A DNA stretch of 42,499 nucleotides. It comes from an uncultured Bacillaceae bacterium (lineage in GTDB: Bacteria; Bacillota; Bacilli; Bacillales; Caldibacillaceae). The DNA lies in NCBI GenBank assembly GCA_937983015.1, contig CALKAK010000118.1:1-42499 (forward strand), read 5' to 3'. The position numbers and the translations under genes were made by a program. The notes beneath the pieces are model-generated. The model did not search any database. It had not been told where the DNA came from and worked only from the letters and a program-made list of their open reading frames with translations. Positions 33,969 to 41,823 of this stretch are shown here, one piece after another. Each line of letters starts with the position of its first letter. Position 1 is the first letter of the stretch.

Positions 33969-35787
33969 GAAGAAAAAATCGATCAATCCAAATGTGTTAC
34001 ATCGTTTCCATTACTCCCAGGATCGCGTAATCGAAAAGCCGTTTAACTGGCAACAGATGCTCCGGCTTTTAACATTTATCAAACCGTATATGAAAAATCT
34101 CGTCCCGAAATCCCTTGCGGTTGTTTTGCTCAACACGGTGATCCGGATGACGATTCCGATCATTATTGGGTACTGGATTTTAGAAAAGGCGATCGTGGAA
34201 AAAAACGCTCCCTTATTAATCCAGATGATCGTCCTTGTCGCCGTGTTATATTTGATTTCGTACGTGGCAAATTATTTCCGGATCCGCTGGACGAATGAAC
34301 TTGGGCAAAACGTCATTTATGACATCCGCCGGAAAATGTTCGAACATGTACAAAGTCTGTCCCATGATTTTTTCGATAAACGTTCTGGTGGTTCGATTTT
34401 GGTCCGTATCTTAAACGATACAGAATCCTTGCAGGATTTGTTTACTAACGGGATAATCAATGTTTTAATGGATATCCTTATGCTGTTAGGGATCGTCGCT
34501 ATTTTATTTTCCTTGAATGTGAAGTTAACTTTAGCGGTTCTTGTTATTTTACCGATTATGTTTCTCATTTCATCGAAATTGCGTCGCAGTATTCGTCGGG
34601 CCTGGCAGGAAGTTCGGCTCATTCAATCCAAATTAAATTCCCATTTAAATGAGAGTCTACAAGGAATCCGGACGACCCAATCTTTTACCCAGGAAATTGA
34701 AAATATGGCCTTTTTCGATGGTATCAATACAGAAACGTATGAGCGGTTTCGCTCTGCGGTCAAGAAGGACTCCTTTTTCCGTCCACTCGTTGAATTAACG
34801 AATGCGATCGGTACGGTGATTTTGATCCTTTACGGAACTTACCTATTGCTCGGTTCCGGTGAAATTACTATCGGTGTATTCGCATCCTTTGCTTTTTACA
34901 TCGGGATGTTCTGGGAGCCGATTTCTCGACTCGGTCAGTTTTACAACCAGTTACTCGTCGCGATGGCCTCCTCGGAAAGAATTTTCGAGTATCTGGATGA
35001 AAAACCGCTCGTTGATGATAAACCGAATGCGATCGAGCTGGATGATATTAAAGGGCATATCCAATTTAAAAATGTAGTTTTTTCTTATGATGAACAGCGC
35101 CCCGCTCTCCGGGGGATCGATCTCGACATTCAACCTGGTGAGACAATCGCTTTGGTCGGCCATACGGGTTCCGGAAAAACGACGATCGCCAATTTAATCA
35201 GTCGCTTTTATGATGTTTCGGAAGGCCAAGTCTTGATCGATGGGATCGATGTTAGGGATATCGCATTGAAAAGTTTACGAAAACATATTAGTATCGTGCT
35301 CCAGGAAACCTTTATTTTCTCTGGAAGTATCCGGGAAAATATTCGCTTTGGGCGTCCCGATGCGACGGATGAGGAAGTAGAGGCAGCTGCCCGTGCCGTT
35401 GGTGCCGATCATTTCATCCAGCGTCTACCATACGGGTATGACACAGAAGTGGAAGAACGGGGAAGTATCCTGTCCGTAGGGGAACGGCAACTCCTTTCGT
35501 TTGCCCGAACCTTACTTGCCGATCCGAAAATTCTCATTCTCGATGAGGCAACCGCCAGCATCGATACGGAAACGGAAGTCCAGATTCAAAAGGCATTGAA
35601 GAAATTGTTAAAAGGGCGGACATCGATTATCATTGCTCACCGTCTCTCCACGATTCGCGATGCCGATAAAATTTATGTACTTGATCACGGTCGCATCGTA
35701 GAACAGGGAAATCACGAAGAACTCATGGCTTTACAGGGCGTATACTATCACCTATTAAAGACCCAATTCGAAATGTTGAACCAATGA
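33955..35787 (+). CDS. ABC exporter half-transporter, subunit 2 of a heterodimer
   Basis: 610 residues with six membrane helices (about 40-340) and an ATPase domain with Walker A GHTGSGKT (about 400), Walker B ILILDEATASID with intact Glu, but signature LSVGE instead of LSGGQ. In a heterodimer this signature pairs with the Asp-containing site of subunit 1, so exactly one consensus and one degenerate site result. GTG start at 33955, overlapping the upstream gene. YfiBC-like or YheIH-like pairs of B. subtilis are built the same way; I cannot assign which. Confidence 0.92.
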   Translation: MDAIKKKKSINPNVLHRFHYSQDRVIEKPFNWQQMLRLLTFIKPYMKNLVPKSLAVVLLNTVIRMTIPIIIGYWILEKAIVEKNAPLLIQMIVLVAVLYLISYVANYFRIRWTNELGQNVIYDIRRKMFEHVQSLSHDFFDKRSGGSILVRILNDTESLQDLFTNGIINVLMDILMLLGIVAILFSLNVKLTLAVLVILPIMFLISSKLRRSIRRAWQEVRLIQSKLNSHLNESLQGIRTTQSFTQEIENMAFFDGINTETYERFRSAVKKDSFFRPLVELTNAIGTVILILYGTYLLLGSGEITIGVFASFAFYIGMFWEPISRLGQFYNQLLVAMASSERIFEYLDEKPLVDDKPNAIELDDIKGHIQFKNVVFSYDEQRPALRGIDLDIQPGETIALVGHTGSGKTTIANLISRFYDVSEGQVLIDGIDVRDIALKSLRKHISIVLQETFIFSGSIRENIRFGRPDATDEEVEAAARAVGADHFIQRLPYGYDTEVEERGSILSVGERQLLSFARTLLADPKILILDEATASIDTETEVQIQKALKKLLKGRTSIIIAHRLSTIRDADKIYVLDHGRIVEQGNHEELMALQGVYYHLLKTQFEMLNQ

Positions 35788-35791
35788 CAAG

Positions 35792-35825
35792 AAAACTCCC
35801 TTCTTCACTTGAAGGGAGTTTTTGA
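35792..35825 (+). terminator. Terminator of the ABC exporter operon
   Basis: AAAACTCCCTTC (35792-35803) pairs with GAAGGGAGTTTT (35811-35822). Confidence 0.9.
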
Positions 35826-35915
35826 GTGGCTGTAAATGGTGTACAATAAGGATGAGCGGAGTTACCCGATATCTTCGGGATGCTGGAGCAACAATTATAG
35901 ATGGAGGAATAGCTG

Positions 35916-36581
35916 TTGAAAAAGGATTTTGCGGTGATCGGACTAGGAACATTCGGGGGAAGTATTTGTAAAGAGTTGAGCAAGATGGGGATGGAAGTAC
36001 TAGCTATTGATAAAGACGAGCATATTGTTGCCGATTATTCCCATATCGCCACTCAGGCGGTTGTAGCCGATGCCAAGGAAGAACAAGTATTACGCGAGTT
36101 AGGAATCTGGAATTTTGACCATGTCATCGTGGCGATCGGTAATGATATACAATCCAGTATTTTGATCACGATTATGTTGAAAGAACTCGGTGTCAAGAAA
36201 GTTACGGCGAAGGCGTTAAGTGATATTCATGAAAAAGTATTGCGGAAGGTTGGCGCTGATCATGTGGTTCATCCGGAACGGGATATGGGTCGCCGTCTCG
36301 CTCACAACTTAATTTCTTCAAATGTTCTCGAATATCTAGCTTTATCGGATAAATATAGTATCGTGGAATTACAGGTGAATGGCCCCATCGTTGGCCGTTC
36401 CCTCATCGATTTGAATGTCCGTGCTCGCTACGGGATCAATGTTGTTGCGATTAAAAGAAATGATGATTTGATTGTATCCAATGTAGCGGAGGAAATTTTG
36501 CAGGAATATGATATTTTAGTAGCGATCGGTTCTGACGAAGATATCGCTCGTTTTGAAAAGAAATTTTTCCGGCAACGATAA
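35916..36581 (+). CDS. ktrC: Potassium uptake regulatory subunit KtrC
   Basis: 221 residues, a soluble RCK ring subunit. RCK_N has the nucleotide-binding GLGTFGGS (9-16) and an acidic residue at the end of strand two (AIDKD). RCK_C follows from about residue 135 and is a known c-di-AMP site in this family. KtrC gates the KtrD or KtrB channel; no channel gene is here, as in B. subtilis where ktrC stands alone near rnjA. TTG start with GGAGGAA upstream. No ydaO-type riboswitch precedes it. Confidence 0.93.
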   Translation: MKKDFAVIGLGTFGGSICKELSKMGMEVLAIDKDEHIVADYSHIATQAVVADAKEEQVLRELGIWNFDHVIVAIGNDIQSSILITIMLKELGVKKVTAKALSDIHEKVLRKVGADHVVHPERDMGRRLAHNLISSNVLEYLALSDKYSIVELQVNGPIVGRSLIDLNVRARYGINVVAIKRNDDLIVSNVAEEILQEYDILVAIGSDEDIARFEKKFFRQR

Positions 36582-36586
36582 AAAAA

Positions 36587-36611
36587 CCGGCGCAATTAGC
36601 GCCGGGTTTTT
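36587..36611. terminator. Bidirectional terminator between ktrC and rnjA
   Basis: CCGGCGC (36587-36593) pairs with GCGCCGG (36599-36605), flanked by six A and six T, overlapping the end of rnjA. Confidence 0.9.
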
Positions 36612-38278
36612 TATACTTCCATAATAATCGGTAAGATCATCGGTTTTCTTTTTGTTCTTTCATACAGGAATGGTCCTAATATATCGGTAATTTCATTTTT
36701 AATTTCTGACCATTGACTCATCTTCCGATCCATAATTTTATCCAGGTGCTTAGCGATAAGCTGTTGCGCCTCTTTAATCAGATTCTCAGACTCCCGCATG
36801 TATACGAAGCCACGGGAGATGATATCCGGTCCGGAAGCGATTTTAAATTCTTTCATATTGATAGCCATAACGACGATTACGAGACCTTCTTCCGATAAGA
36901 TCTTCCGGTCGCGGAGAACGATATTACCGATATCACCGATCCCACTGCCATCGATATAGACGGAACCAGAAGGGATTTTTCCAGCGATCCGTGCGGAATC
37001 TTTACTTAAAGTGAGTACATCTCCGTTATCCATCAAGAAACAGTTTTCTTTCGGGACGCCACATTGCTGGGCGAGCTTCGCGTGGGTGAATTGCATCCGG
37101 TACTCCCCGTGAACTGGAACAAAATACTTCGGTTTCATGAGCTGTAACATCAGTTTCAACTCTTCCTGTCCACCGTGACCAGATGTATGGACATTGTTCA
37201 AAGAACCGTAAATGACTTCGGCACCCGAGCGATAAAGCATGTTTATGATCCGATTGATGCTCGTTGTATTTCCCGGGATCGGTGAAGAGGAAAAGACGAC
37301 CGTGTCGCCGGGAATGATCTGGATTTGTCGATGGGTACCGTTGGCGATTCGGGATAAAGCGGCCATAGGTTCACCCTGAGTACCGGTACACAGGATACAG
37401 ACTTCGTTGGCGGGCAGACGGTTGATTTCATAGGCATCGACGAACAGCCCTTTGTAGGCAGGGATATAGCCGAGCTCCTGCCCCAGCTCGATCGCCGCCT
37501 CCATACTACGGCCGAAGACGGCGATTTTCCGACCGCTTTTGATCGCAGCTTCAGCGACTTGTTGGAGGCGATAGATATTGGAAGCGAATGTGGCGAAAAT
37601 GATCCGTCCGGACACTTTTTGAAAAATATCGTGAATGCTTTCGCCAACTCTCCGTTCCGATAAGGTAAATTCCGGGATCTCGCTGTTCGTGCTATCGGAT
37701 AATAAACAGAGGACACCTCGTTTACCGATTTCTGCCATCTTTGTCAAATTGGCGGGATCGCCGACCGGTGTAAAATCGAATTTAAAATCGCCCGTATAAA
37801 CGACGACTCCAGGTGGCGTTTTGACGACGACACCGTACGAATCCGGGATACTATGGGTTGTCCGGAAGAAAGTTACGGAAGTTTTTCGGAATTTGATCAC
37901 ATCGTCTTCTTTAATTTCGATCAGTTTCGCCTTTCGTAATAGCCGGTGTTCTTCCAGTTTACTGCGGATGAGACCGAGGGCCAGTTTGCCACCGTAGATC
38001 GGCACATTCACTTCGCGTAAAAGGTAAGGAATGCCACCGATATGGTCTTCATGTCCGTGCGTGATAAACAAGCCTTTAATTTTATCTTTGTTTTTTATCA
38101 AATACGTATAGTCGGGAATTACGTAATCGATACCGAGCAATTCATCTTCCGGAAACTGGATACCGGCATCAATAATGATGATTTCGTCTTGATATTGAAC
38201 GCCGTACATATTTTTGCCGATTTCGCCTAAACCCCCAAGGGCGAAAACGGCGGTTTGATCATTTTTCAAAAACTTCAT
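36611..38278 (-). CDS. rnjA: Ribonuclease J1
   Basis: 555 residues, metallo-beta-lactamase/beta-CASP nuclease, both 5'-3' exonuclease and endonuclease in mRNA turnover and rRNA maturation. The metal motif HGHEDH is at 74-79, further ligands occur in TTHSIPDS and the TGDFKFD region, and the C-terminal domain is complete. The start ATG lies four bases after the rpoY stop, so the two are co-transcribed and probably coupled. Confidence 0.97.
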   Translation of the reverse strand: MKFLKNDQTAVFALGGLGEIGKNMYGVQYQDEIIIIDAGIQFPEDELLGIDYVIPDYTYLIKNKDKIKGLFITHGHEDHIGGIPYLLREVNVPIYGGKLALGLIRSKLEEHRLLRKAKLIEIKEDDVIKFRKTSVTFFRTTHSIPDSYGVVVKTPPGVVVYTGDFKFDFTPVGDPANLTKMAEIGKRGVLCLLSDSTNSEIPEFTLSERRVGESIHDIFQKVSGRIIFATFASNIYRLQQVAEAAIKSGRKIAVFGRSMEAAIELGQELGYIPAYKGLFVDAYEINRLPANEVCILCTGTQGEPMAALSRIANGTHRQIQIIPGDTVVFSSSPIPGNTTSINRIINMLYRSGAEVIYGSLNNVHTSGHGGQEELKLMLQLMKPKYFVPVHGEYRMQFTHAKLAQQCGVPKENCFLMDNGDVLTLSKDSARIAGKIPSGSVYIDGSGIGDIGNIVLRDRKILSEEGLVIVVMAINMKEFKIASGPDIISRGFVYMRESENLIKEAQQLIAKHLDKIMDRKMSQWSEIKNEITDILGPFLYERTKRKPMILPIIMEV

Positions 38279-38282
38279 CGTC

Positions 38283-38501
38283 TTATAGCTCCACTATTTT
38301 AAAATCGGGATTATGTTTTTTTTCATATTCGAGCGATGCCTCACTCAACGGTTGAATATATTCAATGAGGTAGGGGGTTTGACTCGCTTCTAATTTCTGC
38401 CGGACTTCCCGTTCGGATTCGGCTTCAATATAAAACGATTTCGTTCGTTCGCGAACCGGCACTTCATCTGCCAGTTCCTGGTAATACACTTTAAATACCA
38501 T
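38283..38501 (-). CDS. rpoY: RNA polymerase epsilon subunit
   Basis: 72 residues, YkzG family, the small accessory subunit of Firmicutes RNA polymerase, acidic and soluble (MVFKVYYQELADEVPVRERT...). Position directly before rnjA is conserved across Bacillales. ATG with AGGAGAG upstream. Confidence 0.95.
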   Translation of the reverse strand: MVFKVYYQELADEVPVRERTKSFYIEAESEREVRQKLEASQTPYLIEYIQPLSEASLEYEKKHNPDFKIVEL

Positions 38502-38675
38502 TCAAGCATCTCTCCTTAACCGTATCTAGTTCGTAAAAAATTAAATGTTATATGAAAACGTTAATCATTTGCCGTCCGCTGTATCCCGAAAAATCCTTCT
38601 AACCGTCCCTTTTGGCAATTATACTAATTAGAATACCATAAAATAAAAGATTTTGAAAACCGAAAAATTCCATTC

Positions 38676-38728
38676 AAAAAAATGGGGCAAGTCCGTTTTC
38701 CGTGTATCATTTAGACAAGCCCCACTTA
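38676..38728 (-). terminator. Terminator of the small basic peptide gene
   Basis: On the minus strand GGGGC...GTC pairs with GAC...GCCCC (two mismatches in the middle), followed by seven T. It starts right after the stop of the small frame. Confidence 0.6.
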
Positions 38729-38797
38729 CGCGATTATTTTTTTCCGTAACAATTCACGCCAGCGATTGATGAGTTTTTTCTTCAGCCGTTTCAACAT
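38726..38797 (-). CDS. Probable small basic peptide gene, 23 residues
   Basis: A short minus-strand frame: MLKRLKKKLINRWRELL then RKKIIA. It has ten Lys or Arg and one Glu, likely an amphipathic helix. AGAAGGA precedes it but only one base before the ATG; a TTG at codon 2 would give a slightly better spacing. A good promoter (38821-38848) and a terminator enclose it, giving a transcript of about 140 bases. It could be a membrane-active or nucleic-acid-binding peptide, or the transcript may act as a small RNA. I do not recognise a family. Confidence 0.5.
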   Translation of the reverse strand: MLKRLKKKLINRWRELLRKKIIA

Positions 38798-38820
38798 GTC
38801 CTTCTCACCCTACTATTATC

Positions 38821-38848
38821 ATTTTATAGAAACTATAGGCTTTGTAAA
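38821..38848 (-). promoter_or_regulatory. SigA promoter of the small peptide gene
   Basis: On the minus strand TTTACA (38843-38848), a 16-base spacer and TAAAAT (38821-38826). Transcription would start near 38,814. Confidence 0.6.
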
Positions 38849-38926
38849 GGGGCGGTGCCCGTCTTCAGTGATAGTATATGGAGACTATTGTCGAAAATTT
38901 CCTGGTGTATTCTGGAATGGGGCTTG

Positions 38927-38955
38927 TTGACAACTAAAAAGGCATGGGGTATGTT
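38927..38955 (+). promoter_or_regulatory. SigA promoter of ykrA
   Basis: TTGACA (38927-38932), a 17-base spacer and TATGTT (38950-38955); the leader would be only about 18 bases. Confidence 0.7.
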
Positions 38956-38979
38956 GAAAGTTATAGAAAGGAGTTAACG

Positions 38980-39750
38980 ATGAAAAAAATTGTTTTTCTC
39001 GATATCGACGGAACGATTTTAAACACGAAAAAGGAAATTCCCGAAAAAACGAAGCGAGGGATTTTCACCCTAAAAGAAAAGGGTTACCGGGTTGCGATCG
39101 CCACCGGCAGGGGGCCGTTCATGTTCCGGGAAATTCGCGAAGAACTCGGAATCGACTCGTTTATTAGTTACAATGGACAGATCGTTGTAGCTGGTGGAAA
39201 GACGATTCACAGCAATCCTTTTTCAGAAACGGAGATTGAAGAACTGATCGCAGCAAGCAAAGAAAAAGATCATCCGCTCGTTTTCATGAGCATGGAGAAG
39301 ATGGTAGCCAATGTAGAGTATGATAAAAGGATTGAAGAAGCGATCGGTTCATTAAAATTCCCCCATCCTGATTATGATGCGGAATATTATCGGAAGGCAC
39401 CGATTTATCAAATTTTGCTCTTTTGTGAAGAAGGGGAAGAACGATATATTTATGAACGTTTTAGCAACTTTCAAGTATTGCGCTGGCATCGGTATGCGGT
39501 CGATATTATTCCGAAAGAAAGTTCGAAGGCTAAAGGGATTGAAATTGCTTTAGATTATTTCCAGATTCCGGTGGAGAATGCGTATGCTTTTGGCGATGGA
39601 ATTAACGATCTAGAAATGTTAGCGGCGGTAGGAACAAGTGTCGCGATGGGAAATGGTCATCCGGAAACGAAAAAAGTTGCCGATTTTATCACGAAACACG
39701 TTGATGATGATGGATTATATCATGCCTTTAAACATTTACAGCTGCTCTGA
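38980..39750 (+). CDS. ykrA: HAD superfamily hydrolase, Cof-type (YkrA)
   Basis: 256 residues. Motif I FLDIDGTIL carries Asp8 and Asp10, the GRGPF region holds motif II, and motif IV GDGINDLEML is near residue 208. A type II cap domain lies between. These are small-molecule phosphatases, often on sugar phosphates or flavin-type substrates; the substrate here is open. ATG at 38980 with AAAGGAG upstream; an upstream frame start at 38944 lies before the promoter end and is rejected. Confidence 0.9.
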   Translation: MKKIVFLDIDGTILNTKKEIPEKTKRGIFTLKEKGYRVAIATGRGPFMFREIREELGIDSFISYNGQIVVAGGKTIHSNPFSETEIEELIAASKEKDHPLVFMSMEKMVANVEYDKRIEEAIGSLKFPHPDYDAEYYRKAPIYQILLFCEEGEERYIYERFSNFQVLRWHRYAVDIIPKESSKAKGIEIALDYFQIPVENAYAFGDGINDLEMLAAVGTSVAMGNGHPETKKVADFITKHVDDDGLYHAFKHLQLL

Positions 39751-39774
39751 TTTTTATTCTCATAGTCATATATG

Positions 39775-39819
39775 AAAAGCTGTTTTCCCGTGTTCTAAAT
39801 CGAACGGGAAAACAGCTTT
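39775..39819. terminator. Bidirectional terminator between ykrA and defB
   Basis: A stem of about 16 pairs, AAAGCTGTTTTCCCGT with ACGGGAAAACAGCTTT (39804-39819), flanked by A and T bases. Confidence 0.9.
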
Positions 39820-39824
39820 ATTTA

Positions 39825-40376
39825 TTATTCAATAGGAATGGCGTCTTCGATCGGTTTCCACGGGTCTTCCGGGTCGATATGATCATAAAACATGATCCCG
39901 TTCAAATGATCGATTTCATGTTGAATACAGATGGCCGGTAAACCTTTCAGGCGTAAGGTAATTTCCTTTCCTTCGCGGTCATAAGCCTTCACTGTAACCC
40001 GGGCATACCTCGGGACATAACCTGGTTTCGGTTCATCGACCGATAAACAGCCTTCACCATTAACGAGGTATGCTTTTTGAACAGAATGTTTGACGATCTT
40101 CGGATTGAAGAGACCGTGGCTAATTATATTTCCCTTCTCATCCGGTACGTGAATCGCAATGATTCGTTTAGAAACATTGATTTGTGGGGCGGCAAGACCG
40201 ATCCCGGGGCGAAGATTGCATTTCTGCGCGATTTCTTCATCTTGACTATTTATTAAATATTCCAGTAAGGAATCGAGGATCTTCACATCTTCTTCCGATG
40301 GCGGGATGCTCACTTCTTTCGCCACTTTCCGTAATGTTGGATGTCCATCACGAATGATGTCTTTCATCGTTATCAT
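39825..40376 (-). CDS. defB: Peptide deformylase (type 2)
   Basis: 183 residues. It removes the formyl group from nascent proteins using a metal bound by Cys in EGCLSV and the two His of HEIDHLNG. The GIGLAAPQ motif is also intact. Insertions in the N-terminal third mark the Gram-positive type 2 enzyme. A GTG at 40385 is in frame, but GGGAG is well spaced only for the ATG at 40376, which also gives the B. subtilis N-terminus MITM. Between ykrA and ykyA as in B. subtilis. Confidence 0.96.
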   Translation of the reverse strand: MITMKDIIRDGHPTLRKVAKEVSIPPSEEDVKILDSLLEYLINSQDEEIAQKCNLRPGIGLAAPQINVSKRIIAIHVPDEKGNIISHGLFNPKIVKHSVQKAYLVNGEGCLSVDEPKPGYVPRYARVTVKAYDREGKEITLRLKGLPAICIQHEIDHLNGIMFYDHIDPEDPWKPIEDAIPIE

Positions 40377-40621
40377 TTTTTTCACTCCCGAATATGTCCG
40401 AAACTTTTCTCACAAGTTAGTTTATCAAAAGCCAGCCCAAAAGTTAACTGAAGTTAATCGTTTCTTTATTATAGAAGGGAATACGCATGCGGTAATTTCA
40501 TTAGTTCTAATTTTTTCAAATCGTTTATAATATAATTAGTAGTATCAAATTTTTGGAATCGCTTTTGGACAAACTTTACTCCTTTCGATTCCAGCTTCAA
40601 TTCAATGCGGAGAGGATTCCC

Positions 40622-41293
40622 ATGAAAGATCTTAAAAAATGGCTATTTATCGTTAGTATTTTATCGTTGCTATTATTTGTAAGCGCTTGTCTTCCCTGGC
40701 AGTCCATTGAGGAAAAGATCTATAACGAGCTCGAGATGATCGTTCAATATGAAGAAGATTTTGCCAAATTACAAGACCCCCTTCTTGAATTAGAAGAGGA
40801 GGATCAAGAAATCTACAACGAAATCGTTTCGATTGGCTTAAGTGATCAAGAAAAAATCAATGCCCTGGCAGAAAAAGGAATCGAGATCGCCGAAAAAAGA
40901 CAAGATCTGCTCGACCAAGAACGAGAAAGTATCATCGCCAGTGCGACTGAATTTAAAAAAGTTTCACGACTGATCGAAAAAATAAAAGATGAAGAATTAA
41001 AATCGCTGGCGGAACGGTTATTTTCTGTGATGAATGAGCGCTATGCCGTCCATGAATTATTGTATGATGAATATACAACGGGTATCAAGCTCGATCAAGT
41101 CCTCTATCGCTTACTGCAAAAGGGGGATGTGTCTTTTACAACCCTTGAGACCCAAATCGATGAGAGGAATGATGTATACCGTCGTGTGTACTCGTTAAAT
41201 GAACGGTTCAACGAATTGACCGAAGAATACAATGAATTGAAAGGACAATTTTATCGTAAGGCTGGTATCATCAGCGCTCAAGCAAATTCATGA
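40622..41293 (+). CDS. ykyA: Lipoprotein YkyA, putative cell-wall binding
   Basis: 223 residues. A lipoprotein signal (KKWLFIVSILSLLLF) ends in the lipobox VSAC with Cys23. The rest is highly charged and helical, probably a long coiled coil (many EE, KK and EK pairs), consistent with the YkyA family of surface lipoproteins. Function is unknown. ATG 40622 with GGAGAGGA upstream; the frame is open to 40553. It directly precedes pdhA as in B. subtilis, but 530 bases separate them here. Confidence 0.88.
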   Translation: MKDLKKWLFIVSILSLLLFVSACLPWQSIEEKIYNELEMIVQYEEDFAKLQDPLLELEEEDQEIYNEIVSIGLSDQEKINALAEKGIEIAEKRQDLLDQERESIIASATEFKKVSRLIEKIKDEELKSLAERLFSVMNERYAVHELLYDEYTTGIKLDQVLYRLLQKGDVSFTTLETQIDERNDVYRRVYSLNERFNELTEEYNELKGQFYRKAGIISAQANS

Positions 41294-41316
41294 CTCCTGA
41301 ACAAGGAGTCTTTTTC
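41292..41316 (+). terminator. Terminator of ykyA
   Basis: GACTCCT (41292-41298) pairs with AGGAGTC (41304-41310), followed by five T; it overlaps the stop codon. Confidence 0.85.
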
Positions 41317-41697
41317 TGTATTAATACTGTATTAATAGTGAAAACCCGAATGGAAAAATTCCGTTTTTTCTAAAAAGTATTTAGGAAAAAATTTCGTGAT
41401 CTAGAAAATCTTTTTTACCTTGAGCGCTAATAATACTAAAGGGGTTTTAAGTTTAGTGTAGTCGATTCAAAATTTTTATAAAATAGCGTGTTTAGTGTTA
41501 AAGGAGATTTGCAGCTAAAACTGTACTAAAAAATATATGATACAGATGTTTCATTTTAAGTGATACAGATTTGTTCCGTAAAATATTTATTTGATTTTCC
41601 AAGTCAAAAAGATTGACGTATTCATTTTTCTTCGTGTAAACTTAAAATACAGGTTGTATTAATTAATTTAGCGAATTTAAATAATACAGTTTGTTTT
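41316..41697. repeat. ATACAG motif cluster upstream of pdhA
   Basis: Six exact ATACAG or CTGTAT hexamers lie within 375 bases: 41316, 41327, 41540, 41563, 41647 and 41684. The first two belong to a perfect 11-base tandem repeat CTGTATTAATA (41316-41337). TGATACAGAT occurs at 41538 and 41561. AATACA-GGT-TGTATT (41646-41660) is a perfect dyad and AATACA-GTT-TGTTTT (41683-41697) an imperfect one. GTTTAGTGT is repeated at 41451 and 41490. No gene is seen in 41,294-41,823. Confidence 0.6.
41613..41642 (+). promoter_or_regulatory. Possible pdhA promoter
   Basis: TTGACG (41613-41618), an 18-base spacer and TAAACT (41637-41642). The perfect dyad AATACA-GGT-TGTATT would cover the transcription start. 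A second TTGACG at 41728 lacks a good -10. Confidence 0.45.
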
Positions 41698-41823
41698 AGA
41701 GGAATCCTGTTCGCGAAATAGCCAGGATTGACGATTCTTATTGTAAGGGAATCAATGTTTCTTTTTCCCCGCCTTAGACAAACTATTAACAATCATAAAA
41801 TAATAGGAAAGGAAGAAGTGGTC

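Noticed and set aside
35823..35915. c-di-AMP (ydaO) riboswitch before ktrC
   Set aside because: The leader is under 100 bases and lacks the conserved riboswitch blocks.
40675..40688. Cre-like TGTAAGCGCTTGTC
   Set aside because: It lies inside the signal sequence coding region of ykyA, misses three conserved positions and has no promoter near.
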